DNA of 64,000 nt, taken from NCBI RefSeq assembly GCF_002954455.1, contig NZ_MSCC01000001.1:1191289-1255288 (forward strand). The letters are read 5' to 3'. The notes below the pieces were generated by a model that worked only from the letters and a program-made list of their open reading frames with translations, was not told the origin of the DNA and made no database searches. This DNA comes from Photobacterium aquimaris (lineage in GTDB: Bacteria; Pseudomonadota; Gammaproteobacteria; Enterobacterales; Vibrionaceae). The translations under genes were made by a program, and so were the position numbers. Each line of letters opens with the position of its first letter. Positions within the stretch are counted from its first letter, which is position 1. Shown here one piece after another: positions 28,596 through 37,297 of this stretch.

Positions 28596-29765
28596 ATGGC
28601 TATGGATATTGCAACAAGCTTTTCAGTGTTAAATAACTCTCATGATGCGATTGTTGACGCAATTAACAAATTAGACAAGAAGATAGCACCACCATCATTA
28701 CTTTTGTTATATTTTTCAGAAGATTACGATTACGACGTATTACAATTAACATTAAATAAATACTACCCAAATACTCCTTTTCTTGCATGTTCATCTTGTC
28801 AGGGATTTATGACTGAAGACGGTTATATTAATGGACGAGGTGTCGCTCTTTGGGCGATAAATGATATTGTTGGTGCTTATGGTACATCAATTGTTTCTTC
28901 TAATGGTTCTATATTTGATATTGCTCGCCAAGCAATACTTAAAGCAATTAACAATAGTGGTCGCCTTGGTGAAGCACCAACATTAATATTGCTGCACGCT
29001 ACGCCAGGATGTGAAGAAGAAGTCATTAGAGGGATCGAAGATGTCGTTGGAAAAAATATAGCTATCATAGGTGGTAGTGCTGCTGATGATCATGTTCAGG
29101 GTAAATGGCGAATTTTCAATCATGAACAACAAACTCAACAGGGCATAGGTATTGCTGTTTTTTATCCTAATTGTGAGGTAAGTTTTTCTTTTCACTCAGG
29201 TTATGCTGCAACTTCATACTCAGCAATCGCAACAAAAGTACAAGGTCGTGAGTTAATTGAATTAAATCATCAACCTGCTGCTGATATTTATCAACAATGG
29301 ATTCAGCAAAAATTTGAAGCAAATAGCAGCATCATTAATGAAAGTAGTTTAAATCCTCTTGGTCGTTTGGTCGGAGAAATTCATGATTTACCTTATTTTA
29401 AATTAGCTCATCCGTTGATGGTGACAAAAACGAATGGTTTAAAAATGTTTGCCTCTATTATCGAAGGTGAGCGTTTATACTTTATGACAGGTACCAATGA
29501 ACGCTTAATAACTCGAGCTGGACGCGTTGTTACTGCAACAAACGGAATCAAATTAAATCCAATCGGTGGGCTCGCGATTTATTGCGCAGGCTGTATGCTT
29601 AAAGTTCAACAACGAATGGAAGAAGTTGCATTATTTATGAAAATAGCAATGCATGATAAATCCTTTGTTTGCCCATTCACATTTGGTGAGCAAGGGCAGT
29701 TTGTCACTGGTGAAAATGCACATGGTAATTTAATGATTTCAGCTGTTGTTTTTCATAGGGACTAA
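28596..29765 (+). CDS. FIST-domain sensor protein (NosP-like)
   Basis: The 389-residue soluble protein has an N-terminal FIST domain (about 35-225, with LACSSCQGFMTEDG and IIGGSAADD) and a FIST_C domain (about 235-375). The family binds small ligands, and the NosP branch binds heme and senses nitric oxide. NosP genes are typically co-transcribed with a hybrid histidine kinase whose activity NosP inhibits on NO binding. Here a hybrid kinase starts 5 bases after the stop, the same arrangement as NosP and VpsS in V. cholerae. Heme or NO binding by this copy is inferred. Confidence 0.85.
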   Translation: MAMDIATSFSVLNNSHDAIVDAINKLDKKIAPPSLLLLYFSEDYDYDVLQLTLNKYYPNTPFLACSSCQGFMTEDGYINGRGVALWAINDIVGAYGTSIVSSNGSIFDIARQAILKAINNSGRLGEAPTLILLHATPGCEEEVIRGIEDVVGKNIAIIGGSAADDHVQGKWRIFNHEQQTQQGIGIAVFYPNCEVSFSFHSGYAATSYSAIATKVQGRELIELNHQPAADIYQQWIQQKFEANSSIINESSLNPLGRLVGEIHDLPYFKLAHPLMVTKTNGLKMFASIIEGERLYFMTGTNERLITRAGRVVTATNGIKLNPIGGLAIYCAGCMLKVQQRMEEVALFMKIAMHDKSFVCPFTFGEQGQFVTGENAHGNLMISAVVFHRD

Positions 29766-29770
29766 TAATT

Positions 29771-31855
29771 ATGATTGGCTTTGATTCAGAAAAACTGCAG
29801 GAAACGTTATTAGACCTTCAGCGTAGTCAAGAACGAGAAAATCAATTACGGATAGAAAATGCCGCAATTCTTGAAGGCGTTTCCGCAATGGCGGGTGCAA
29901 ATAATAAACGACAGGTATTTAATAGTTTATTAGCTGTACTAAGAAAGTTCATTGCATTTGATAATGCGATTGTTTTAACTCGTGATGACGAAGCATCAGA
30001 TTTACATGTGCTAATGAGTACTGTTACTAATCTGGATTTTAATTATTGGCAAGTAGGTAGCACTTTTAATCGCTGTATTAATGGTGAATGTATCGCTTTA
30101 TATTCTCCTAAAGATGTTGAAGAATTTAAAAATAAAAGCCATGAACTATTAACCATTTGTAATTCAAGTTTAATCACAGGTGTAAAAATCAGCTCAGGGG
30201 ATGCTATGATCATTCTGATGAGCTCAGAAAAAGGTCATTTTACTTCTAGTTGTCGACGAGTTTTAAATCGATTCAGGCCGTTACTTGAACGAGCCATCAT
30301 AGATATTGATTATCGAGAGCGACTACAATCATTAGTTACAGTACGCACACAAGAACTTACATATAGCCAACAGCGCTTTAAAGATTTTGCACGTACAGTT
30401 GGCGATTGGTTCTGGGAAATAGATACTGATTATAATTTTAGCTATATATCCGCATCGCATGTAGCTAACCACTTAATAGATAAAGATAATATCATGGATA
30501 TCTTTGATGGCCATGACGATTTTAAACAACAATTCTGTGAACAGTTACAAAAAGATCAGTCGTTTGAAGATCTTGAATGGCAATTAGTCATTGATGGTAA
30601 AGAACAATGGTTAAGCTTTAGTGGTACGCCTTATTACAATAAGCGAGGATTACTACTTGGTTATCGTGGTACTGCAAAAAATATAAGTATTCGAAAAAAA
30701 AGATTATTTGATCTACAACAAGCCCGCCAACAAGCAGAATCAGCAAATAAAGCAAAATCACAATTTATCGCAATGATGAGCCATGAGATACGGACACCAT
30801 TAAATGCCGTACTAGGTTTAATGGATCTATTGTCATCATCAGGTTTGGAAAATGAACAGCAGCAATGGCTGGGGCAAATGGAGCAATCTGCTCATTTATT
30901 GCTAACTATTATCAATGATATTCTTGACTTGTCTCGTATTGAGTCTGGTAGTTTTGAGTTATTCAATAGTAATATTAATTTCTCAGATAGTATTACTTTA
31001 GTTAAAAATCAGCTTCAGCCAGAAGCTAATAAAAAAAATATACTTTTAGAGTGTGAAATTGATGAGTCAATTCCTGAGTATATTTATGCTGATAAAAACC
31101 GTATCATCCAAATCATGTTTAACCTTATTGGTAATGCGATTAAGTTTACAAATGTAGGCTCAGTTAAAATTGTAGCAACTAAAGTTGAGAATGATATTGA
31201 AGTATCGGTGTTTGATACTGGAATTGGTATTGCTAATGATGCTCTGAACAGTCTCTTTAATCCATTTCATCAAGCTGATGGTAGCATTACACGTAAGTAT
31301 GGTGGTACCGGTTTAGGTCTAACAATCAGCCAACTACTGATTAAAAAAATGAAAGGCAACATTTCAATTAAGAGTGAGCTTGGCGCCGGTAGTTGCTTTA
31401 CGATAAGAATTCCAATTCAACCAGCAATAATTAAAAAAGAACAGCTAATAGAAATAAAACCGACTAAATTAACTCATTCGCTGAATATATTACTTGCAGA
31501 AGATAGTCCAACAAACCAGCTTGTTGCTAAGCTAATGTTAGAGCGGCGAGGACACAAAGTTACTATAACTAATCACGGCGAAGAGGCAGTTTTAAAACTG
31601 TTACAGTGTCACAAACTGTTTGATTTAGTATTAATGGACATATCAATGCCAGTTTTAGATGGTTTGGAAGCAACTAAATACATCAGAAAGCTCAATATTG
31701 ATACACCAATCGTAGCATTAACTGCAAATGCCATGCAAAATGATCAAATTATGTACCAGCAAGCAGGAATGAATGGATTTTTAGCTAAGCCAATACGGCC
31801 TGAAGAATTAGATAAAATGCTTATTAAGTACCAAAACCAATCAATGACTCATTAA
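29771..31855 (+). CDS. hybrid sensor histidine kinase (VpsS/NahK-like) partnered with the FIST protein
   Basis: The 694-residue cytoplasmic kinase has no transmembrane segment. Domains in order: a short coiled coil (5-30), a GAF-like region (about 40-190), PAS (about 205-315), HisKA with phosphoacceptor H338 in MMSHEIRTPLN, HATPase with N-box NLIGNAIKFTN and G-boxes DTGIGI and GGTGLGL, and a receiver domain with D578 and phosphoacceptor D623 (LMDIS). V. cholerae VpsS feeds phosphate through LuxU into quorum sensing and biofilm control. A similar output is likely, since no separate Hpt domain is present. The upstream FIST gene probably supplies the signal. Confidence 0.88.
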   Translation: MIGFDSEKLQETLLDLQRSQERENQLRIENAAILEGVSAMAGANNKRQVFNSLLAVLRKFIAFDNAIVLTRDDEASDLHVLMSTVTNLDFNYWQVGSTFNRCINGECIALYSPKDVEEFKNKSHELLTICNSSLITGVKISSGDAMIILMSSEKGHFTSSCRRVLNRFRPLLERAIIDIDYRERLQSLVTVRTQELTYSQQRFKDFARTVGDWFWEIDTDYNFSYISASHVANHLIDKDNIMDIFDGHDDFKQQFCEQLQKDQSFEDLEWQLVIDGKEQWLSFSGTPYYNKRGLLLGYRGTAKNISIRKKRLFDLQQARQQAESANKAKSQFIAMMSHEIRTPLNAVLGLMDLLSSSGLENEQQQWLGQMEQSAHLLLTIINDILDLSRIESGSFELFNSNINFSDSITLVKNQLQPEANKKNILLECEIDESIPEYIYADKNRIIQIMFNLIGNAIKFTNVGSVKIVATKVENDIEVSVFDTGIGIANDALNSLFNPFHQADGSITRKYGGTGLGLTISQLLIKKMKGNISIKSELGAGSCFTIRIPIQPAIIKKEQLIEIKPTKLTHSLNILLAEDSPTNQLVAKLMLERRGHKVTITNHGEEAVLKLLQCHKLFDLVLMDISMPVLDGLEATKYIRKLNIDTPIVALTANAMQNDQIMYQQAGMNGFLAKPIRPEELDKMLIKYQNQSMTH

Positions 31856-32130
31856 ATGTTTCATGCATAGAATCAAATATTCAAAGTAGAAAGATAATCA
31901 AAACTGTCGTAAAGGCAGTTTTGATCTATTAGTAATTAACATCTAATTTAAGTACCAAGCAAAATGAATTGTGCGGCAGTATTTAAATTAGATGTTAATT
32001 ACCATATTTTATGGTAAATAGCTAATACTGTTAAATAGGTATAGTTACTAATAGGTCTATAGTTAAAGGGGAGGTAACGAAGGCATCAGTTTAGATAATC
32101 TAGGTCATGTATCTTGTAACCCAATACTCT
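31856..32130. repeat. palindrome-rich intergenic region between the kinase gene and dif
   Basis: No gene is seen. The stretch holds a perfect 10-bp hairpin (31897-31925; arms ATCAAAACTG and CAGTTTTGAT) that could terminate the kinase operon. A long inverted repeat follows, with 24-base arms at 31932-31955 and 31979-32002 differing at one position around a 23-base loop. A third hairpin (TACCAT/ATGGTA) lies at about 31998-32018. An outer inverted pair (CTATTAGTAA at 31926, TTACTAATAG at 32045) nests around these. Confidence 0.75.
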
Positions 32131-32158
32131 ATTTAACATAATATACATAATGCGCACT
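32131..32158 (-). other. dif: dif, chromosome dimer resolution site for XerC/XerD
   Basis: Read on the plus strand the site is XerD arm ATTTAACATAA, central TATACA and XerC arm TAATGCGCACT. On the minus strand this is the classical dif form, starting AGTGCGCATTA and ending TTATGTTAAAT. Both arms match the Vibrio chromosome 1 dif as I remember it, with about one change in the centre. XerCD recombine here, activated by FtsK, to resolve chromosome dimers. The position between a vpsS-like kinase and the matP-fabA block fits the Vibrio terminus. Confidence 0.93.
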
Positions 32159-32169
32159 TTGGTTGTAAG

Positions 32170-33692
32170 TCCCATTTAGAAATGTCCGGTTTTAACCCGT
32201 TAGAAATGTCATGTTGAACTATCTTCAGATCATAGGTTTTGCTATGAACTGGAATCAATAAATGTTGCTCACTATGACTGAAAATGAATTAAGCCGAATC
32301 AAAATTATTCAAGATGTTTGTGATAAACAAATAACTGGTGTTGAAGCTGCTCGCCGACTGAACTTGAGCTGTCGTCAAGTATCACGATTAGTAAAACGCT
32401 TTACTCAGTTCGGTGCTGGCGGATTACTTTCACAACAACGCGGCGTGCCAAGTAATCATCGTTATGATGATAATCTTAGGCTGCGTATTTTAAACCTGAT
32501 CCACGAATATTACGCGGACTTCGGACCCACATTGGCGCGTGAAAAATTGATTGAACGTCACGGCATTAAAATTGGATTAGAAACCTTACGTCAATGGATG
32601 ATCGCAGATGGCCTTTGGGTACCACATTTCAAACGTAAGCCTCGTGTTTATCAACCGCGACATCGACGCGATTGTTATGGTGAATTAATTCAGATAGATG
32701 GCTCACATCATGATTGGTTTGAAGGCCGCAGTAACAAATGTTGTTTGTTGGTTTTCATTGATGATGCCACCGGCAAACTGATGAACTTACGTTTTAGCGA
32801 AACAGAATCTGCGTTTGATTACATGGTTGCCACGCGTGAATATGTTGAACATCATGGCAAACCCACTGCTTTTTACAGTGATCGGCATGCGGTATTTCAT
32901 GTCGTAAACGGGATGCGAAAACCAACCGTGTGACTCAGTTTGGTCGTGTTTTACATGACTTAAACATTGAATTGATTTGCGCCAACAGCTCTCAAGCCAA
33001 AGGTCGTGTTGAACGTGCCAACAAGACCTTACAAGATCGCTTAGTCAAAGAAATGCGTTTACAACACATTGATAATATTGAAAAAGCTAATCCGTGGCTC
33101 CCCGACTTTATCCTTGATTTTAACCAACGTTTTGCCAAAGCTGCTCAATATCCTAAAGATATGCATCGGCCATTACGTGAATCGACAGATGAATTACACG
33201 ATATTTTTGCGTGGCAAGAGCCAAGAAAATTATCAAAGTCACTGACATTTCAATATGACAAAGTTATTTATTTAATTGATCCAACCGAAGAAAATCAACG
33301 ACTTGTGCATCAAATTGTTAAAGTTCTAGATCGCCCAGATGGCACCATTGCCATTCAATACGGACATCGTAAATTAGAATTTAAAGTATTTGATAAGCTC
33401 GAAGATGTTGACCAAGGTCAGGTGATCGATAATAAACGTTTGGGCGCAGTATTGAAATTTGCCCAGGCGAAACAGCAACAATATGACCAACAACAAACAC
33501 GTAGTCGCAGTAAAAAAGCCCCCAAACGAACCGCCCAACAGCGAGTAATCCGTCAACTTGAAGCCATCAATCCTGTGTTAGTTCACCCTGAACATAAACC
33601 CAGCACCAGAAAAAAGCCGTGACTTCCCTACTCTATAACCCCAATTTCACCACAATGAACCACCTTAAAAGGAGACATTTTAATCGGGGAAT
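32170..33692 (+). mobile_element. insertion sequence, ISNCY/IS1202-like
   Basis: The element carries one transposase gene, broken by a frameshift. Imperfect terminal inverted repeats can be aligned: left end around 32171 (TCCCATTTAGAAATGTCCGG) and right end, read inward from about 33690, CCCCGATTAAAATGTC then TCC. Each contains AAATGTC followed by a TTTTAA-like box. Exact ends and target duplication are uncertain. The left end falls about 12 bases from the XerC arm of dif. Confidence 0.75.
32274..33622 (+). pseudogene. ISNCY-type DDE transposase with a one-base frameshift
   Basis: The first frame gives an N-terminal helix-turn-helix (VEAARRLNLSCRQVSRLVKR) and an integrase-like core with catalytic Asp in IDGSHHDWFEGR and YSDRH. 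It runs out of frame at about 32909. The second frame resumes at RDAKTNRVTQFGR and includes the catalytic Glu in RVERANKTLQDR. The sequence AACGGGATGCG should read AACCGGGATGCG, so one C is missing. The related copy at 34330 keeps the RDAK reading, which supports a mutation and not programmed frameshifting. ATG 32262 is an alternative start. Transposase is presumably inactive. Confidence 0.85.
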
Positions 33693-33699
33693 AATGATG

Positions 33700-34545
33700 T
33701 AGCTCCCAAGGTAAAGTGTCTCTTTTTTGCAAAGCTAAAATGTCCTGTTTTTCTATAGTGATCAGTATCTACTGATCAATGTGAGTTAAACAAAATATGT
33801 TGGTGACCATGAATGACAAAGAGATATTTCGCTTAGGTACAATTCGTGATGTTTGCGAAAAACGGATCAGACGCAAAGATGCTGCTCAGCTTCTTAATGT
33901 CAGTGTTCGTCAGGTTCAACGATTAATAACACGCTATCGAGATCTTGGTGCTGCGTCGCGGACAATCACTAGGCAATAAAATTAATGCTGATATACGACA
34001 TCAATGTTTAAATCTCATCCACGAATATTACTCAGACTTCGGACCCACGTTAGCGCGTGAAAAACTGATTGAACGTCACGGCATTAAAATTGGATTAGAA
34101 ACTTTACGTCAATGGATGATCGCAGATGGCCTTTGGGTACCACATTTCAAACGTAAGCCTCGTGTTTATCAACCGCGTCATCGCCGTGATTGTTATGGTG
34201 AGTTAATTCAGATAGATGGCTCACATCATGATTGGTTTGAAGGCCGCAGTAACAAATGTTGTTTGTTGGTTTTCATTGATGATGCCACCGGCAAACTGAT
34301 GAACTTACACTTTAGCGAAACAGAACGAGATGCCAAAACCTTACAAGATCGCTTAGTCAAAGAAATACGTTTACAACACATTGATAATATTGAACAAGCT
34401 AATGCGTGACTCCCCGACTTTATCACTGATTTTAACCAACGTTTTGCTAAAGATGCTCAATATCCTAAAGACATGCATCGACCATTATGCGAATCGATAA
34501 AATCCAATATGGTTATTGCAAATATGGATTTACACACACGCAGTA
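33700..34545 (+). mobile_element. decayed, internally deleted second ISNCY-like element
   Basis: A second IS remnant abuts the first. Its left part has the same end style (AAAATGTCC at about 33735) and a different, diverged N-terminal transposase coding stretch. From about 34010 onward it is nearly identical to the neighbouring element. Two internal deletions remove most of the catalytic region. Only scattered similarity remains after 34410, ending near ACACGCAGTAAAAAA at about 34540. The right terminus is not evident. Confidence 0.65.
33797..34409 (+). pseudogene. mosaic remnant of an ISNCY transposase
   Basis: The first frame (33797-33979) encodes DNA-binding residues with RKDAAQLLNVSVRQVQRLI, then shifts. 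A second frame (33945-34409) carries residues nearly identical to the intact middle of the adjacent transposase up to LHFSETE. It then jumps to RDAK and straight on to TLQDRLVKE, which shows deletion of two core segments including one catalytic Asp. The stop follows at QANA. It cannot encode an active enzyme. Confidence 0.8.
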
Positions 34546-34876
34546 AAAAAAACTTCTACTTCCACCTACCTTATTCTTCATTTCTATCTCTAGTTTTGTT
34601 TGTTTCTCCATCAACTATCTTGTATTCCTAATATCAATAAATAACACCTTAATACTTAAAAGCTAGACAATAAGGTATAGATGGCTTAAATATTACTCCT
34701 GAAAATCATTCAAACTATCGTGTTAATATCGATTTTATGTTAGTTATACTTGTTTCACAATTGCATATTTAGCTGTTTTGTATAAAATACTAAGACGCTT
34801 TATCCATTTCGGTATGGTGTATTTGATGACAATTTGGCTATCGATTTATAGCTAAAACTGATAGATAAGAATAATA
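34546..34876 (+). other. AT-rich region upstream of the ToxR-like gene
   Basis: About 330 bases with no supported gene. The region should carry the promoter of the ToxR-like/partner operon. A weak inverted repeat near the start codon (ATCGATTTATAGCT / AACTGATAGAT) is seen but is not convincing as an operator. Confidence 0.35.
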
Positions 34877-35659
34877 ATGAACGATGAAGTAAACGACGAT
34901 TGTAAACGTATTGGGCGTTTCGATGTTGATTTTGCACGTAGAACCATAACTCGAATTAGTGATGGTGCTTTTATTAAAGCCTCACGATCAGAAACCTTAA
35001 TTTTTACTCTTCTTGCTGAAAAAGCGAATAATACAATATATAGAGAAGTATTATTAACTGACTGCTGGCAAGGAAAAGTTGTGACTAACAATTCTTTAAC
35101 TGTCGCAATCAAAAACTTACGAACTGCTTTTGCAAAAATCGGTGAGCATAAAATAATAACTACAGAGCCAAAGCTGGGTTATTGTATTAGACAATCAGCG
35201 CTTATTGATGATGGTTCTCACCCTCCTAAAAATAATGATATTATTTGTGATGAGAGTGATGTACAACCAATTATTTTTAAAGAAGAAGTAGAAAATAAAG
35301 AGCCGTTAAGCTTATCAAATAAAGTAAAAACAGATGTGGTGCCACCCAAATGTAATATTAACTTGTTTGAAATTATTGTAGGAATAATATTTTTCTTTAC
35401 AACGTTAATAATTTGTTATCGTTTCCTGTTTTTCATGGATACGACTTCTGTTGAAGGGTTACCGGTTATTTATAATGGTGTTGATTTACCAAAACCAGTA
35501 CAAAATGCTATTTTACAGAATGACAATAGTAGCATAAGTAGATGGTATGCGTTCCCTATTAGTAAATCATGTAATTACTACCAATTATTTAGTGTAAGTA
35601 ATGGTCAATTTATTAATTACTCATCTACTATTAAGCAGGAAATTTGTAGTGTTAAATAA
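34877..35659 (+). CDS. ToxR-like membrane-bound transcription regulator (VtrA-like)
   Basis: The 260-residue one-component regulator has an OmpR/ToxR-type winged helix-turn-helix at residues about 12-107 (SRSETLIFTLLAEKANN, the DCWQGKVVTNNSLTVAIKNL region and TEPKLGYCI). An acidic linker follows, then one transmembrane helix at about 161-187 and a 70-residue periplasmic domain with C232 and C257, which may form a disulfide. Size and layout match VtrA of V. parahaemolyticus, whose periplasmic domain senses bile salts with VtrC. An overlapping gene for a small membrane partner follows, as in VtrA/VtrC and ToxR/ToxS. Targets and signal here are unknown. Confidence 0.82.
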   Translation: MNDEVNDDCKRIGRFDVDFARRTITRISDGAFIKASRSETLIFTLLAEKANNTIYREVLLTDCWQGKVVTNNSLTVAIKNLRTAFAKIGEHKIITTEPKLGYCIRQSALIDDGSHPPKNNDIICDESDVQPIIFKEEVENKEPLSLSNKVKTDVVPPKCNINLFEIIVGIIFFFTTLIICYRFLFFMDTTSVEGLPVIYNGVDLPKPVQNAILQNDNSSISRWYAFPISKSCNYYQLFSVSNGQFINYSSTIKQEICSVK

Positions 35660-36062
35660 AGCGCTTATTGGTATTGTTAGTGCTCTTGTATTTTTAATGA
35701 TACAGGCAATAATAAGCTCTGTTAATACCAAAGCTTCATATGAATTCTCAGTAAAGAATACTATTGAATTAAAAGAAATATTGAAAATAAAATTGAATGA
35801 CGGGCATGCATCGATTTCATTTTTACCTAATGGAAAAGATGCTTACCCTAGCCGCTTTGATGGCTTATTTTTACGTTTTCAAAACCATTATTATTTATTA
35901 GGTTTTGAGCATATTGGTAAAAATAACTCTCAGCTAATGTTTAATAGTTTTTTTATTGATTCACTGCGTACAGGTAGCGCTATTTATATATCAGGTTCTA
36001 CTTATTTTTGTAGTAATAATAACGCACCTAATGTGTTATTAGGCAAAAGAATAGTTAATTAA
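35649..36062 (+). CDS. small membrane partner of the ToxR-like regulator (VtrC/ToxS-like)
   Basis: The 137-residue protein has an N-terminal membrane helix (about 5-22) and a beta-rich periplasmic domain. The start is set at GTG 35649 because AGGA (35637-35640) lies 8 bases upstream; this overlaps the regulator's stop by 11 bases and implies coupled translation. In VtrA/VtrC the partner completes a lipocalin-like barrel with the regulator's periplasmic domain; alternating strands such as YYLLGFEHIG and SAIYISGSTYFC fit such a fold. Sequence identity to VtrC or ToxS could not be checked, so the assignment rests on size, topology and position. Confidence 0.7.
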   Translation: MLNKALIGIVSALVFLMIQAIISSVNTKASYEFSVKNTIELKEILKIKLNDGHASISFLPNGKDAYPSRFDGLFLRFQNHYYLLGFEHIGKNNSQLMFNSFFIDSLRTGSAIYISGSTYFCSNNNAPNVLLGKRIVN

Positions 36063-36068
36063 ATAATA

Positions 36069-36094
36069 AGAGCCATGAATGTGGCTTTTATTTT
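36069..36094 (+). terminator. probable terminator after the regulator/partner operon
   Basis: Short stem AGCCA/TGGCT followed by TTTTATTTTA, seven bases after the stop codon. Confidence 0.55.
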
Positions 36095-36184
36095 AAGTAG
36101 AAATAAAAAGTTATAGTGCATTAGAATTAATAGTTCACTCATTACCATCTAATTGATATTATTAGTATTCAATTAGGAGTATTT

Positions 36185-36430
36185 ATGGCTATTACTATTA
36201 GAGATATCGAGCAGCATCACTACATGATTGAAGCATTAAAATCTCTGACAGAAACAAACGTAACAACAAAAGCATTAATTAAAGGTGGTTATTTAGCCGT
36301 TGAAATAGGTGAAAAATTAGAAAAAGAGACTATTCGACGCCAACAAGCAGAAAATGAACTTATTGAATTAAAACAAAAAATTTCGATATTCATTAATAGC
36401 AAAGAAGAATTAATAAAATCTATTCGATAA
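36185..36430 (+). CDS. small helical coiled-coil protein, function unknown
   Basis: The 81-residue soluble protein is predicted to be almost entirely helical, with a heptad-like C-terminal half (residues about 45-80, KLEKETIRRQQAENELIELK). A TTAGGAG site precedes ATG 36185. No family is recognised. It sits between the ToxR-like pair and a convergent PPC-domain gene, and its terminator is shared with the latter. Confidence 0.55.
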   Translation: MAITIRDIEQHHYMIEALKSLTETNVTTKALIKGGYLAVEIGEKLEKETIRRQQAENELIELKQKISIFINSKEELIKSIR

Positions 36431-36435
36431 TAATA

Positions 36436-36462
36436 TAGCCCAAGATGATTATTCTTGGGCTA
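36436..36462. terminator. bidirectional terminator between convergent genes
   Basis: Perfect 10-bp stem TAGCCCAAGA/TCTTGGGCTA with a short loop. The TAG stop of the PPC gene overlaps the right arm. Confidence 0.8.
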
Positions 36463-36864
36463 ATTAGTTTTATCACTTATAACTAACTCCTCAAACCCAG
36501 TTTGAGGGTCATAGTCTCGAGAGAAAGTCATATTGTTAAACGCGACCATACATAGTTCAGTAGTATAAGAAACAATACAACCAGGCATCAGATGTCCTCC
36601 ATAAACATTCCCTTTCCTATCCGCAACTGAAATATGAACATGAATATGTTGGGGAGTTAATGTTCCGGATAATGTTATAATCTCTAAGGGGCCAGTTATA
36701 TTAAGCGTGTTCTTCTCATTAGCTAATCGAATATTAGCATGCGATAAACATCCGACACCTGTTAATAATGATCCCGCTTGAATACCATTTACTTTAACAA
36801 GCTCTAGTAGCGAATTACGTAAATCATCCCCTTTGACCAATCGTTTTGCATAAGGTGTTATCAT
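36460..36864 (-). CDS. PPC/DUF296-domain protein
   Basis: The 134-residue single-domain protein matches the PPC (plants and prokaryotes conserved, DUF296) family. It has AGSLLTGVGCLSHANIR near the N-terminus and the signature HIHVHISVADRKGNVYGGHL followed by TTELC. Bacterial members form trimers and were once described as PD1-like DNA-binding proteins; the histidines of HIHVH may bind metal. Cellular role is unknown. Nothing in the neighbourhood suggests a pathway. Confidence 0.85.
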   Translation of the reverse strand: MITPYAKRLVKGDDLRNSLLELVKVNGIQAGSLLTGVGCLSHANIRLANEKNTLNITGPLEIITLSGTLTPQHIHVHISVADRKGNVYGGHLMPGCIVSYTTELCMVAFNNMTFSRDYDPQTGFEELVISDKTN

Positions 36865-36886
36865 TGATGACCTTTTATATAAATAA

Positions 36887-36912
36887 AAACGTTACCTTTA
36901 TAGGTAACGTTT
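36887..36912 (-). terminator. terminator after the DUF3634 gene
   Basis: Perfect stem AAACGTTACC/GGTAACGTTT, followed on the minus strand by TTTATTT. Confidence 0.8.
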
Positions 36913-36926
36913 CATTATTAAATTAA

Positions 36927-37232
36927 TTATGCCCTTTTTCCACGTTTTGATGTTGGTGTATTGTGCGGAAAAACATTTTTTATACGTTGTTTTACTTTAT
37001 TTGGAATTGTTTTTGAAAAATCAAATTTAGTCGCAAATCGTGTTTTATATACTTTAATTCGCCCAGAAAATGGTTCTTTATGTGCGATTTCTTGACAAGA
37101 TTTTTGAAATCCCGTTGGTACTTGTCCTTTTGACTTAATGAGTTCGCCATCTTTAAACTCGAGCACCATTATAGGGCGATCCTTAAACACAAGAAAAACA
37201 ACCACAATAGCTAATAAAAGAACATATTCCAT
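36927..37232 (-). CDS. DUF3634-family membrane-anchored small protein
   Basis: This 101-residue protein has an N-terminal membrane helix (YVLLLAIVVVFLVF) and a basic cytoplasmic or periplasmic domain with KSKGQVPTGFQKSCQEIA, GRIKVYK and the C-terminal IPNKVKQRIKNVFPHN. These segments match what I recall of DUF3634, a Vibrionaceae family of unknown function. ATG 37232 is chosen because GGGAG lies 6 bases upstream; a longer frame from 37277 has no ribosome site. It lies downstream of matP in the same direction, 65 bases away. Confidence 0.75.
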   Translation of the reverse strand: MEYVLLLAIVVVFLVFKDRPIMVLEFKDGELIKSKGQVPTGFQKSCQEIAHKEPFSGRIKVYKTRFATKFDFSKTIPNKVKQRIKNVFPHNTPTSKRGKRA

Positions 37233-37297
37233 TACACACTCCCTAATAATCAAATTAAACTGAAAGAGAAGTACCAACGACTAAATCAAAAAGTATT

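Noticed and set aside
32880..32940. Programmed frameshifting in the IS transposase
   Set aside because: IS1202-type elements as I know them have a single transposase frame, and the neighbouring copy keeps the unshifted RDAK reading. A lost C explains the shift better.
31856..34876. Integrated prophage or IMEX at dif
   Set aside because: No phage, replication or secretin genes and no second dif-like site were recognised; only IS sequences and palindromes are present.
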